Shown piece by piece: positions 13,464 to 22,122 of a stretch of 40,873 nucleotides of DNA (position 1 is its first letter; each line of letters opens with the position of its first letter). Source of the DNA: Usnea hakonensis (taxonomy: Eukaryota; Ascomycota; Lecanoromycetes; Lecanorales; Parmeliaceae); assembly GCA_013423325.1 (NCBI GenBank), contig BLJB01000511.1, positions 1 through 40,873 of the forward strand, written 5' to 3'. The position numbers were made by a program, and so were the translations under genes. Below the pieces are notes generated by a model. That model was not told where the DNA came from, ran no database searches, and saw only the letters and a program-made list of their open reading frames with translations.

Positions 13464-13609
13464 TATTAAAAGTAGATATATAGAATACTTATTAAGTTTA
13501 TTAATTAGTTATAGAAGTATAAGAAATATGCAAGACTATTTACAAAATGCTAAGGCGCCAAGGTCACGTGACGAAGTCACGTGACTCGGCAAACCTTCCT
13601 ATTTTGACA
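13464..13609 (-). repeat. Copia A LTR, right copy (5' LTR)
   Basis: Same length as the left LTR, but with the opposite damage: the left (inner) half is converted and the right (outer) half keeps CpA/TpG, ending TTTTGACA. As the element reads on the minus strand, this is the promoter LTR. A putative primer-binding site abuts it at 13452-13463. Confidence 0.9.
13563..13585. promoter_or_regulatory. Paired CACGTG palindromes in the copia LTR
   Basis: Two perfect GTCACGTGAC palindromes are separated by GAA, 13 bp centre to centre. Related pairs occur at 14384-14405 and 15077-15097. CACGTG is the core of E-box sites bound by bHLH factors. Its placement in the promoter LTR suggests a transcriptional element, but no function is shown here. 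Confidence 0.5.
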
Positions 13610-14304
13610 ATTATTAAGAGGAAATTAGCGAGACTAGGGAGACTACCCTTTAGACTTTTAACTCTATAATTATTAATTTTCTAGCCGAGGAGACTAGAGA
13701 GGCTAGAACTATTAATTATAGCTCTAAAGATTATTTATCTCTATTTATAAAGAATAATAAGGAGATTAGAATTTACCTTTTCTTCTTCGTTTAGATTAAG
13801 CCCTTATCTACATTAATAGCTAGGATTTAGAAGATTAGTATAACTTCTTTCTAGCTATTATTATAAATATTATATAATTAACTTTAGATTAAGAGTCTAA
13901 ATACTCGCTACTATATTTATAATATTTTTAATATATAAATAAGGGTATATTCCCTCTTTATTTAATATATCCTATATAGGAAAGATAATCTTCTAGAGAC
14001 CGATAGCTATATAATTAATTAATTTTACGTAAGCCTTAGTAATACCTTAATATTAATAAATTTCGATATTATTAATATTAAGCTAGAGGTTTTCTAGCTA
14101 CTAAATTTATAACGAATTATAACTATTTAGATCTAAATAATTATTTATATATAGAAATTCCTACTTTTAAGAGGTTATTTAATAAATAATTAGATTACCG
14201 CTATAGTACTCTATAGTAGAGTAATTACTATACTAAGAGTTACTATAGTTAGTATAATTATAATATACTAGAATACTACTAGAGCGAACCTTAGGCTTAT
14301 AATC
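13610..14304 (-). mobile_element. AT-rich remnant, probably 5' internal part of copia B
   Basis: Strongly RIP-converted sequence between the right TSD of copia A and the LTR at 14305. It ends at 14293-14304 with the same primer-site-like sequence found at the other copia LTRs. I see no clear protein motif. Its assignment to the interrupted copia B comes from position and from that site. Confidence 0.4.
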
Positions 14305-14421
14305 TATTAAAATATAGAGTAGAATATATAGTAGTTATATTATAGATCTCTATAAAGGAAAGCTTAACTATATCCTAGTAGTAGTCACGTAACGAAGTCA
14401 CGTGATCTACTACTTTCAACA
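14305..14421 (-). repeat. Copia B 5' LTR
   Basis: A 117-bp LTR that on the minus strand runs from TGTTGAAAGT to ATTTTAATA. Its right (outer) end keeps CpA/TpG, including a CACGTGA palindrome and a one-base-changed partner (14384-14405). The left half is converted. It is a different subfamily from copia A. Confidence 0.65.
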
Positions 14422-14505
14422 AATTATAAATTATATTAAATAGGTATATTATTATGTAATATAAAGAGGATAAGATAGATACTCTATAAAGTCGAGCTTA
14501 TAATC

Positions 14506-14645
14506 TATTAGAATTATAGAAAGAGTATTTCGTATTAGTTAACTATCTAAAAAAAAAGTAGATTATATAAGACTATTTATGAAATACTAAGGTACTAAGT
14601 TATATAATTAAGTTACGTAACTCGACTAACTTACCTATTTTGATA
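14506..14645 (-). repeat. Copia-type LTR remnant C
   Basis: A 140-bp relative of the copia A LTR, fully RIP-converted, with a primer-site-like sequence at 14494-14505. About 70 bp of internal sequence (14422-14493) remains before copia B begins, so copia B probably inserted just behind this LTR. Confidence 0.6.
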
Positions 14646-14655
14646 ATTAATAATA

Positions 14656-14656
<1 letters not shown>

Positions 14657-14686
<30 letters not shown>

Positions 14687-14756
14687 AAGAAGAAGAATAT
14701 AAATAATTATAATAAGTATAATAATTATAATAAGTATAATAATTATAATAAGTATA
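14657..14756. repeat. GAA microsatellite and 18-bp minisatellite
   Basis: A GAA tract (about 14657-14697) is followed by three perfect 18-bp units ATAATTATAATAAGTATA at 14703-14756. They lie between two LTR remnants. Confidence 0.9.
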
Positions 14757-14949
14757 AATATAGTCTATAAGACTATTAAATTATAATATAGAAAGTAGCT
14801 AATTATATTTTATATAGACTCTCTAATATGTACTTCTAATTTACTACTACTATTAGTAAGAAGTCTAGATTATAGTAATATTATATTACTATTAAATATA
14901 CGATAAAGAAAAGTAGTATCGATTTCGATATTTCTTCGATTTATAAATT

Positions 14950-14980
14950 ATAAATTTTTTCATGAGCCTAAACTTATTAA
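14950..14980 (+). mobile_element. Truncated Helitron-like 3' tip
   Basis: This short stretch carries TTTTTTCATGAGCCTAAACT, the reverse complement of the hairpin end of the two Helitron-like copies, with one RIP-type change. The rest of the element is absent. Confidence 0.45.
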
Positions 14981-14981
14981 C

Positions 14982-15121
14982 TATTACTACTATAGGAAGA
15001 GTACTTTATATTAATTAACTATTTAGAAAGAATAGAGAATTGCGTAAGACTGTTTACAAGATACCAAGGCGCCAAGCACGTGACAAAGTCACGTGACTCG
15101 GCTAACTTGTCTATTCTGACA
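14982..15121 (-). repeat. Copia-type LTR remnant D at the border of the gene island
   Basis: A 140-bp LTR related to C and to the copia A LTR. Its right end is unmutated (paired CACGTGAC motifs at 15077-15097, end TTCTGACA), while the left half is converted. It marks the transition to normal composition. Confidence 0.6.
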
Positions 15122-15310
15122 GGGTAGTGAATCTACGAAGTATGCGCTCGAAGGGTAGTTGCGGATCCAGATCAGGTAGACATAGGCTAGCTTTCTTTCA
15201 TAGAGTTCGATAGTGAATATAACTACTATGTGTCCTACCCTACATTTTGACAATTTATTCAATTAATGGAGTTTTCCACCAGGCCGTCTTTACGTAGGGT
15301 AGGCGCCCTC

Positions 15311-15544
15311 TCACGGACCATGATGGAAAAGAGCCGCAGCAGCGATGACGTGGAGCACTCGGCGATACTTCAGACATATTCCATCTGTAACCCACACTTA
15401 GCCAAACCAGATCAGTAAAGGACAATCAGCCACTCACTTCTTGCTAATTTCAGTCCACGACCATCTGCATCTTCTGCAATCAATGTCTTCAGAACCACTG
15501 TTCTGTAGAAGTTATCCCACATCACCCTTCCCCTTGAACTTTTT
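15311..15544 (-). other. Possible extra 3' exons of the 5-phosphatase gene
   Basis: Downstream of the 5-phosphatase stop, the minus strand holds two open segments. The segments 15438-15544 and 15311-15384 are joined by an intron-like sequence 15385-15437 (GTGAGT donor, CTGAT branch-like site, ACAG acceptor). A further possible intron 15545-15623 (GTGAAA donor, CTAAG acceptor) would splice this onto the 5-phosphatase in frame, replacing its last codon and stop and adding about 60 residues. I do not recognise the encoded segment. It could be part of the same gene, a separate small gene, or chance. Confidence 0.3.
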
Positions 15545-15619
15545 CTTAGGTGGCCGGTTTATTGATTCCGCGACGGTGAGGACGTAAAACCTGACCTTAG
15601 CACAAAGACCATGTTTGTT

Positions 15620-18600
15620 TCACAAAAGGCGCACTGCTTCTGCCGTCGAAACTCCAAGAACATCTCTAAGGTATTGAACCCTACACACAGTGAGCTTCGA
15701 GGGCAGAATAGCAGAGCGGTAGACCTGGGACACGTACTTGGCTTCTTTCGCGAATTGTTCTTTGGCCTTGCTAAACCTAGCCCTCGACTGCCTCCATGCC
15801 TCTGCCCGCTTTTCCGCTGAGATTGTCTTAATGCGCATTTTAAAGAGTCCGCTTACCGGGCGGTGATCGGAAACCCGTAGTTCATGGCGTCGATAGTCTA
15901 ATTGTTTGATCTTTCCAGCACCACGATACAAGATCCGGTCGCACCACGCAGGTGCGCGACGCTTCTCGCTTGTATCGTATTGATCAGAACCAACGTCGTA
16001 CTTGTATGTGGGAGCGAAATTAATCGGTAACTCATGAAATGCACGTATTTCGAAGCCTGGATTTCGCCTGCGCGACACCAGTAGCTGATCTCTTTCTAAA
16101 AGTTTCGAAAAGTTGTTGGAATTGATTGCCCTGACGACCGTGTCCCGTCCCATAGTATCGATACGGTAATTTAGATCTCCATTTAGGATGCATATTTCGT
16201 TGTCAAGGATCATGGAGCCGTCTCCGCCACCAATCAAAGTGTCGCTATGTGTTGAGGTATCAATTGGTGGCAACACCATCGATTCTAATATTGCTGTGAG
16301 ATCATTGTTGCGGTGGACAGTCTGTGTTTGGCCAGCGGCAAGGTGACAGTTTACCAAGCACAGCGAACTATCGTCAAGGATAAAGCGAAGGAGAAGGGCA
16401 CCCTACAGCTCGTTCATTAAATATGTTCTCATAAATTCCGCAGTCGTACTAACCTTATTACCGTGTAGGCCGCCCATTCCACGTTTTATCTCAGCAACGT
16501 TGATGTTGCGAATTTGATGACGTAGGGAGGCCTTGGTAAAAACACAACTAAATAGCCCAACCATGCTAGCGGTGTGCAGAAGATGGTATGGCTCATTGGA
16601 CGGCATGCTATCCTCAATGCATCTGACGAGATAGTCACGCCATGCTCTGTACTGCCGACTCATATGTTCCTGCTCCGAAGGATCCTTCTTCCTGTTCGCC
16701 TTGAATAAAGTCTCTGAAAGCTGTTAGACTGTACCGTGGCGCAGTAAGGGCAATACTCACTTGCAGTGAGCTTTTTGTCCTCCAGGTCCACAAGCTCCTG
16801 GAAGCCAAATATCAACAAGTCGGGCGGCTCACCCGCTTGAAGAATATCCCGAAAGAATTGAGGCCGATTTTCCTCGTAGCGAAAGTGGGTAGGCGTTGAA
16901 GCGCCTGCATTCCAAGTCACAACAAGCGCCGTTATCTCCCGGAATGAACAGTAGTCAATGTCGTGGTCTTGCATATCGTTATCTGCAATCAAATTAGCAT
17001 ACGTGTTTGGGTCGAAGCTTGTGGCTGACTGCCTACTGAGCCAGTCGTCTTCCAATGTCCCATCCCAGAACCTTACACCATTGTCTGCGCCAAGCGATAT
17101 GACCCTGAGAACTGCATCGTTCCAGAGGCTACTCCGATCAACTAATATGTCAAGGATCGGGCCATCATGGGCAGGCCAAATTTTTCTCGTACTCCAGGGC
17201 CGCGTTCTGGTATCATAAACATGAAGCATACCTGTATTATAGCCGGCCCAAAGATGGAAGCCAGCGCCAGCCAGAGAATTGATCTTATAGACACTGACAC
17301 TAACGACACCCAAGCAATTGAAGTGAACAGTTGAATAAATTGTGACTTTGCCGTCAGCATGACCAAAGTAGACGCGATCGAATTGGCCGCCAATGACTGC
17401 ACCAGAAGTCACAATTCCAACACGAGGTTGAGTGAGAGGATGTTCGGTTACTGAAAAAGCTGCGCTTTCGCGGGCATTGGGTCGAAAGATACTAATATCT
17501 TTCCCCGTGGCAATCCACAAATTTTCTTGTATGATTATGGAGAAAGTATGACCTTTGGGTACTTTGTGAGACAAGGGGTTGCGCTGGAGATCTGGTAAGC
17601 CTGTTTCGTTTCCCAGCCAGACACAAAGCTTTCCACCGTCATCAAGAGTCCACATGGAGCTCTGGTGGCGGTAGATCTTTACGATCTCCCGTCTGTCGTG
17701 TACACCAGACTTCGTGTAAACAATACTTTGTTTTGCAATATCGACTTCTTGTATGTCACCACAATTGTTACCGAGCCAAAGGCGGTATCCTTCTTCACGG
17801 GCATTAACTCCTGGTTTGAAAGCCAGAGCTGTCACTCGAATCTCTTTCTCCCAATGACCAAGACTGAGAACCACATCTCCAGTGGTCGAATCCCAAACCC
17901 TCGTGAGATGGCCTGTTGTGCAAACATACCGACCGCAGGTTTCAATAAGTCTGGTGTCATAATTTATGTCTATTTCTCGTATGCTGCCTTTCAAGTATGG
18001 GTGCCGTCTGTTTGAATTTGCTATGTCTGGATAGTCTGATGCTAGCAAGGCAAAATCGGTCTTTTCCGACTCTCGACCTTCTGGGAGATCGCTTGTGGGA
18101 TACGATGTCACATTTTTGCTATCGTCGACTGCATGTGAGGGACGGAACTTTGCGGGAAGGGCCACGTTAGAAGTCTTTGATGTCGAGGCTCGCTTTGGCG
18201 GAGGCAACAAATCCCGTGGCGACGTAAGTGCGTGCTGCATCTGTCTTGTGCTATTTCGAGGTTCTGATTTTGCTGCAAACGGCATCGCTGCGTCGGTTGC
18301 TTTGCCAATCGAGGCGTCGAAGCCTTGCACTGATCTCCGCTGCTCGTGCGGTCCGCGAGGTGGGAGTCCTGGTGGATGATCCGCCACAATGTGGGCTGTG
18401 CTCCTATCGTGTGTAAATCCAAGGCTCCTGGCATCGGCGCCTTGGTACTTCTGAACCACCACCTGATCGCTAGAACGCTGCATAATATGTAGAGGCTGGG
18501 ACGTAGACTCTGGGGTGATTTGTCTTCCCTCTATGCCCTTGACCCCAGCCCGAGATACTCTACGACGGTCGAAATTATCATTCTCGGGTTCTGTACTCTC

Positions 18601-19428
18601 GTCGCTGCTTGGGGGTGTGCTGAATGGGGATATCTTTTCGCCAGTTGCTGGAACGAACGGCTCAAACTTGGTCTTCCCGACCAATATGATTGGTTTCGCA
18701 GGTACCTTAGGTCTATGGGCACGATTCGCAGGGGGAGGAAGACTTCTTGCTGTACTGTCAAAAAGGTCATGATCGAGGTTTTGGAGAGTGGGCTGGGTTT
18801 CTGCGTTCTCGTTTCTACTATTTGCCATTAAAGGCGAGGGAGAAGATGCCGTTAGATGAGGCTGACTTCTTTTGGGAGGGACTGGAGCAATCTGCGGCGA
18901 CTGGAGGCCTATGCTCGCGTGCTCCAATGGCTTTTCAAATGCTGTCTGGGAAGCTGACTGCACACTTGCTGGTCCGAGACTTTTTGGGGGGGAGCTTGGA
19001 GAGTTCACTGTAACGAGGGGAGGGGAGCAGGGTGCGGAGAGTGAGGAGGTCGATACTGGACGCTGCATTACTTGTGTGCCATGCTGCCGAGCACGAGGGA
19101 CTGGAGGGCCAGCCGTTCCAAGACCTCGACGCGCGGAGGCAGCCCCACTAGGTGATGACGGCGAGTCTGTTTCGAGGACGTCAAGCGAGGCTCGGGTATT
19201 CTTGTGAGCGTCATCTTGAGCGGTTTCAGGTCTGGCTATGGGCCTCGAAGGAAAGATGCTCGAAGATGTTGCGGGTCCTGAGCTGGTGCTTGACTTTTCT
19301 TCGAATAACGACCTCAAGGACGACACGGGTCTCTGTCAGAAGCGCAATTAGCGATGCTCAATTCAATATACTCTGGCCATACTGACAATAGAAGCTTCGT
19401 CGGTGCGATTCTCAGTAGCGTTCACCAT
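15620..19428 (-). CDS. WD40 / inositol-polyphosphate 5-phosphatase
   Basis: Predicted to remove the 5-phosphate from phosphoinositides or inositol polyphosphates, a membrane-lipid signalling role. Exons on the minus strand: 19387-19428, 16761-19332, 16454-16713, 15620-16402; introns of 54, 47 and 51 nt; product 1218 aa. Residues 15-460 are Ser/Pro-rich and probably disordered. About 465-800 form WD-type beta-propeller repeats. The catalytic domain follows with all hallmark boxes: VVTWNAG (818-824), FGFQELVDLE (856-865), GNKGALLLRF (956-965), CLVNCHLAAG (973-982), NGDLNYR (1032-1038), PAWCDRIL (1109-1116) and SDHRPV (1136-1141). The WD-plus-phosphatase layout resembles plant FRA3-type enzymes. 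The start at 19428 has a good context (GCCATGG); exon 1 ends in phase and restores the RPVSSLRS junction. The C-terminus stops inside an LGVS-type helix, so extra 3' exons are possible. Confidence 0.92.
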
Positions 19429-20164
19429 GGCCACGAGCTTTGCTAGTGCATCTAGCCGATCTCTGGCTTCTATGCAAAAACAAGACAAGCTGGCAGTCTC
19501 CCACTGAAACAAATGCAGGAGTCCAGATGATACAGCGTAACGATCAAGTCGCGACGAGGCAGGTCGAGGAGAGACGCATTGATAGGCGCATTCACACAAG
19601 CACTTCTCGTCATTGTCACGATTAATGAGGCGAAATGAAAGACTGGCGTGATTGACTGCAGCCAAAGGCACTGAAACGACTGAGCAGAAACATTAGCAGA
19701 CTCTCTTCATGGATGGCATTTCGAAGTTGGCGGAAGCACGCACGGGTAACACGGCTTCAAATGGCCCACATATGAGAATATGGAAGCTAAGTAAGGTCGG
19801 ACGTCAGATTCTATGACACGTAATTCTATAAAGGCGCAAGGCTGTCTTGGGAGTGGATGACATTGGCGGGGAAACTGTGTTAGCATGATGAGTCCTTGAT
19901 CAAAATTCAGTGTGAGTCTAGAAATGGAGAAACGGAGAAATGGTATGCTGTAGCCCATGGGCCCTTGTCAGCGGGAAAAGCCGCTGGAGTTTCAGCGTCT
20001 TGGCAGACGACTTTGCGGGGAATGAAGCGAGATAATTGGCTATATTTCCGGCGCTAGACTAGCGTTAGGACTCACTTGTGAATGATACGAGTATTACGAT
20101 ATATAGAATACATAGCGGTTAATTATAAAGATAGCGAATACTAAATTAGATTATATATTAAGTA
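19429..20164. other. Intergenic region upstream of the 5-phosphatase
   Basis: No gene, RNA or repeat recognised. It contains the 5-phosphatase promoter. Composition is normal up to about 20085 and then becomes AT-rich with few CpA/TpG up to the Helitron-like element. Confidence 0.6.
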
Positions 20165-20567
20165 CAAGTTTAGGCCCATGAAAAAATTTCATGCCTTAGG
20201 GTCGAAAATAGCCCTCCCTCCGGGGGCCTTACGGTGCCTTCGAGGGTCCTCTAGAAGGGTTTTTTTTTTTTTAAACGAATTCTATAACTATAAATAATAA
20301 ACCGATTTTGATAATTTTTATAATTTTAGAAAGCGTAAAAAAAGGCCTTTAATTATAGATTCTATTAAAAAAATTATATAAATAGGGAAAAAAGTTATAG
20401 TAATTATAAAACTTTTCTAAGAGGAAAGGAGTTTTAGTGGTCGTAGCCACTTTTTTCGCCGTGCTTACTTAGCGCCAAGAGTCCCAAATAGGAAGCGCAT
20501 CCGATTTTTTAATTGGCTCCATATACAATTAATAGCGTCTTGGCGGTTAGCTCTTTATATATACTAA
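20165..20567 (-). mobile_element. Non-autonomous Helitron-like element, copy 2
   Basis: A 403-bp copy of the unit at 10842-11239, differing by RIP-type transitions and a longer T run. Minus-strand ends: TTAGTATATATA (RIP form of TCAG...) after an A, and the hairpin plus TAAACTTG before a T. As in copy 1, the outer 90-150 bp at each end keep CpA/TpG while the middle is converted. It has no coding capacity. It lies in a small AT-rich patch within the gene island. Confidence 0.5.
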
Positions 20568-20646
20568 TTATATAAGGTATATTAGAGATCTTGTAGCTAA
20601 TTAATATTAAGTCTTACTTTTAAATACTCTTACTATATATTATAGC

Positions 20647-20757
20647 TGTCACGGCATGCGTGTGGTAGTACCGCTAACCGCTAGGCCAAAAGACCAAAAG
20701 AGCCCCAGACCCCGCTAAGGCAGGGGTCCTCCACTAACACACTACTTGTTCGTGACA
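20647..20757. mobile_element. 111-bp solo LTR (SMART/TRIM-size) with tRNA-like motif
   Basis: The unit starts TGTCACG and ends CGTGACA, a perfect 7-bp terminal inverted repeat of the TG...CA type. It is flanked by the 5-bp direct repeat ATAGC (20642-20646 and 20758-20762), as expected for LTR integration. It is far shorter than the LTRs of coding elements, so it is best read as a solo LTR of a very small non-autonomous family. On the minus strand TGGCCTAGCGGTTA resembles a tRNA A box; no B box is present. A hairpin GACCCC/GGGGTC occupies 20708-20728. It shows no RIP. Confidence 0.65.
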
Positions 20758-20876
20758 ATAGCTATAGGCTATACCCGTATATAGACTATACTCGTATTGA
20801 AAAGTAATACGTAATAGAAATATATAATATACTCTATATAGTTGTACTACTAATACGCTATAATTACGCTACGTAA

Positions 20877-21006
20877 TAGGGTGAATTAAGGAGGGTTTTT
20901 ACTATAGACACGGGGTTCAGGCCCCGGGAGTCCCCTAAGGGGCTAGTTCCCGGGACCGGGGCCCAAACTACGCCCCCAAGCCTAAAACCTTCCCCAGTTT
21001 ACCCTA
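20877..21006. mobile_element. 130-bp MITE-like palindromic element
   Basis: About 21-bp imperfect inverted ends (GGGTGAA... and ...TTTACCC) lie between two TA dinucleotides, like a Tc1/mariner-type MITE. The five mismatches between the arms are all transitions. The GC-rich centre forms a nested hairpin (GGCCCCGG at 20920-20927 with CCGGGGCC at 20956-20963, plus CCCC-TAA-GGGG inside). It has no coding capacity. A structured non-coding locus is an alternative reading. Confidence 0.45.
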
Positions 21007-21306
21007 TCATACAGCACTATTATAGCGCATTAGCAGCACAATTACATTACCATTGTATGAAGTATTACCATAGCCCTACAAAGGTACAAAATTTTCTATG
21101 GTAGCTACACTAAGCACAAGGTACCTCGGCAGAAGCTTGGAGCATGGCCGAAATAGAGGGCGGGATACTATTACAACCCCCGGCTTTTCACAGCGCGTGT
21201 TTAGCGAAACGAGCTAAATTACATTTGAACTACTCCTGTGGTTTCTAATTGAATCTGCGCGCATTTGCTGGTCAAGACCAGAGATTGGACATCAGAACGC
21301 AACACC

Positions 21307-21936
21307 ATGTGGTCAGTACTACTCTTTCCAATATCACATGTCCTATACAAGGGGGTAAACCATCTGCAGCAAGCACATTCTAAACGCTCAAGTTTCCATA
21401 AGATCCCCATGCTGTCAGTACTCTCTCTGAAGAACATCAAGAAACCTTCTGACTCTTTGGCGAGGTCGCAAATGGTTTGATTGCGCAGAATGCCACCAAG
21501 AACAAGAAGATCATTCCTTGCTACAAAGATTTGTCATGGTATATGCAACCGAAATCTTCCACGTGTTACAAGTACAATTTTCTTTTTTGCGTTTATTAAC
21601 TTTATAACCTACACCTTTTCTGACGGAAGATCGCAGACCTTTGCATGCAAAAAATGCAAGAAATGCTTTCGAAAAGACGCTCAAGAGTTCGAAGATAGGT
21701 GGGCATTCGAGAACGGCCTCTAGTTTCTTGATCGGCTGAACCTCACGGGCAGTGACGAGTATTGCCCGCACTGCGATAACCACTTCGTTCTCGATGCCAA
21801 GACTCCAATACCAGCTCTCAACTTTGAGGGCGAGGATGCCCGCATAGACCCTCGCATGGTTAAGGATGATCGAATACAAGGCGAGCAACAGCGATCTATT
21901 TTTGATGTGAAAGAGGCTCCGGATAAATTGGGATAA
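21307..21936 (+). CDS. CHY-type zinc-finger protein (Hot13-related fold)
   Basis: A 122-aa protein from five exons: 21307-21311, 21370-21413, 21465-21538, 21637-21698, 21753-21936; introns of 58, 51, 98 and 54 nt. The first exon encodes only ATGTG. No single open frame covers the gene, so ORF scans miss it. The product starts MCKHILNAQV and has the zf-CHY ligand pattern: C2-x-H4, C16-C17, C23-x2-C26-H27, H33, C45-x2-C48 and C66-x2-C69, followed by a conserved tail ending in DKLG. The CHY finger binds several zinc ions. In yeast Hot13, which shares this fold, it acts in the intermembrane space with the Mia40 import system, but this protein's own role is not established. Every splice junction rebuilds a conserved residue. 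It converges with PRE6, with 186 bp between the stops. Confidence 0.9.
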
Positions 21937-22122
21937 TCTCGATTTGTACGGAGTATCAAGCTGGTTTGGCCTTATTCAGCAGCAATCGAGAAGCTTTCGC
22001 AAACACTGGTGTGGACTGAGACCCCTAATGGTCAATGGGGACCACATTTTATGCAGCTGGCAAGAGTCAAGAAAAACCTTGAAATTACTATACACCGCTC
22101 GTTGACAATGGCTTTGAAACAA

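Larger units (their letters stand above)
5679..13609 (-). mobile_element. Complete Ty1/copia LTR retrotransposon (element A), RIP-inactivated
   Basis: Two 146-bp LTRs (5679-5824 and 13464-13609) flank the body, and the 5-bp TSD ATTAT is perfect (5674-5678 and 13610-13614). The coding strand is minus. With RIP damage allowed for, copia RT is clear: the catalytic YVDD now reads YINN at 7598-7609, followed by ILIIS. RNase H and the copia C-terminal blocks follow between about 7300 and 6620 (degraded WGAVKRIFRYLKGT, TKHINI, IADGLTK types). Integrase and gag would lie to the right. A Helitron-like sequence (10842-11239) interrupts the 5' half. Element length is 7.9 kb, or about 7.5 kb without that insertion. 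Stops occur in all frames, so it cannot move by itself. Confidence 0.88.
1..14981. other. Left RIP-converted AT-rich block
   Basis: CpA and TpG are nearly absent while CpT, CpC and CpG persist, and TpA is in excess. This is the signature of CpA-directed RIP. Islands that escaped lie at about 3530-3600, 10842-10935, 11105-11220 and the outer LTR halves. Confidence 0.85.

Noticed and set aside
14982..15121. LTRs C and D read as the two ends of one tiny LTR element of about 616 bp
   Set aside because: Flanking 5-bp sequences do not match, and the primer-site-like sequence lies outside C rather than inside D; they are more likely remnants of separate elements.
18095..19207. Several plus-strand frames opposite the 5-phosphatase N-terminus
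   Set aside because: Shadows of a Ser/Pro-rich coding region; no motif, and the opposite strand is clearly coding.
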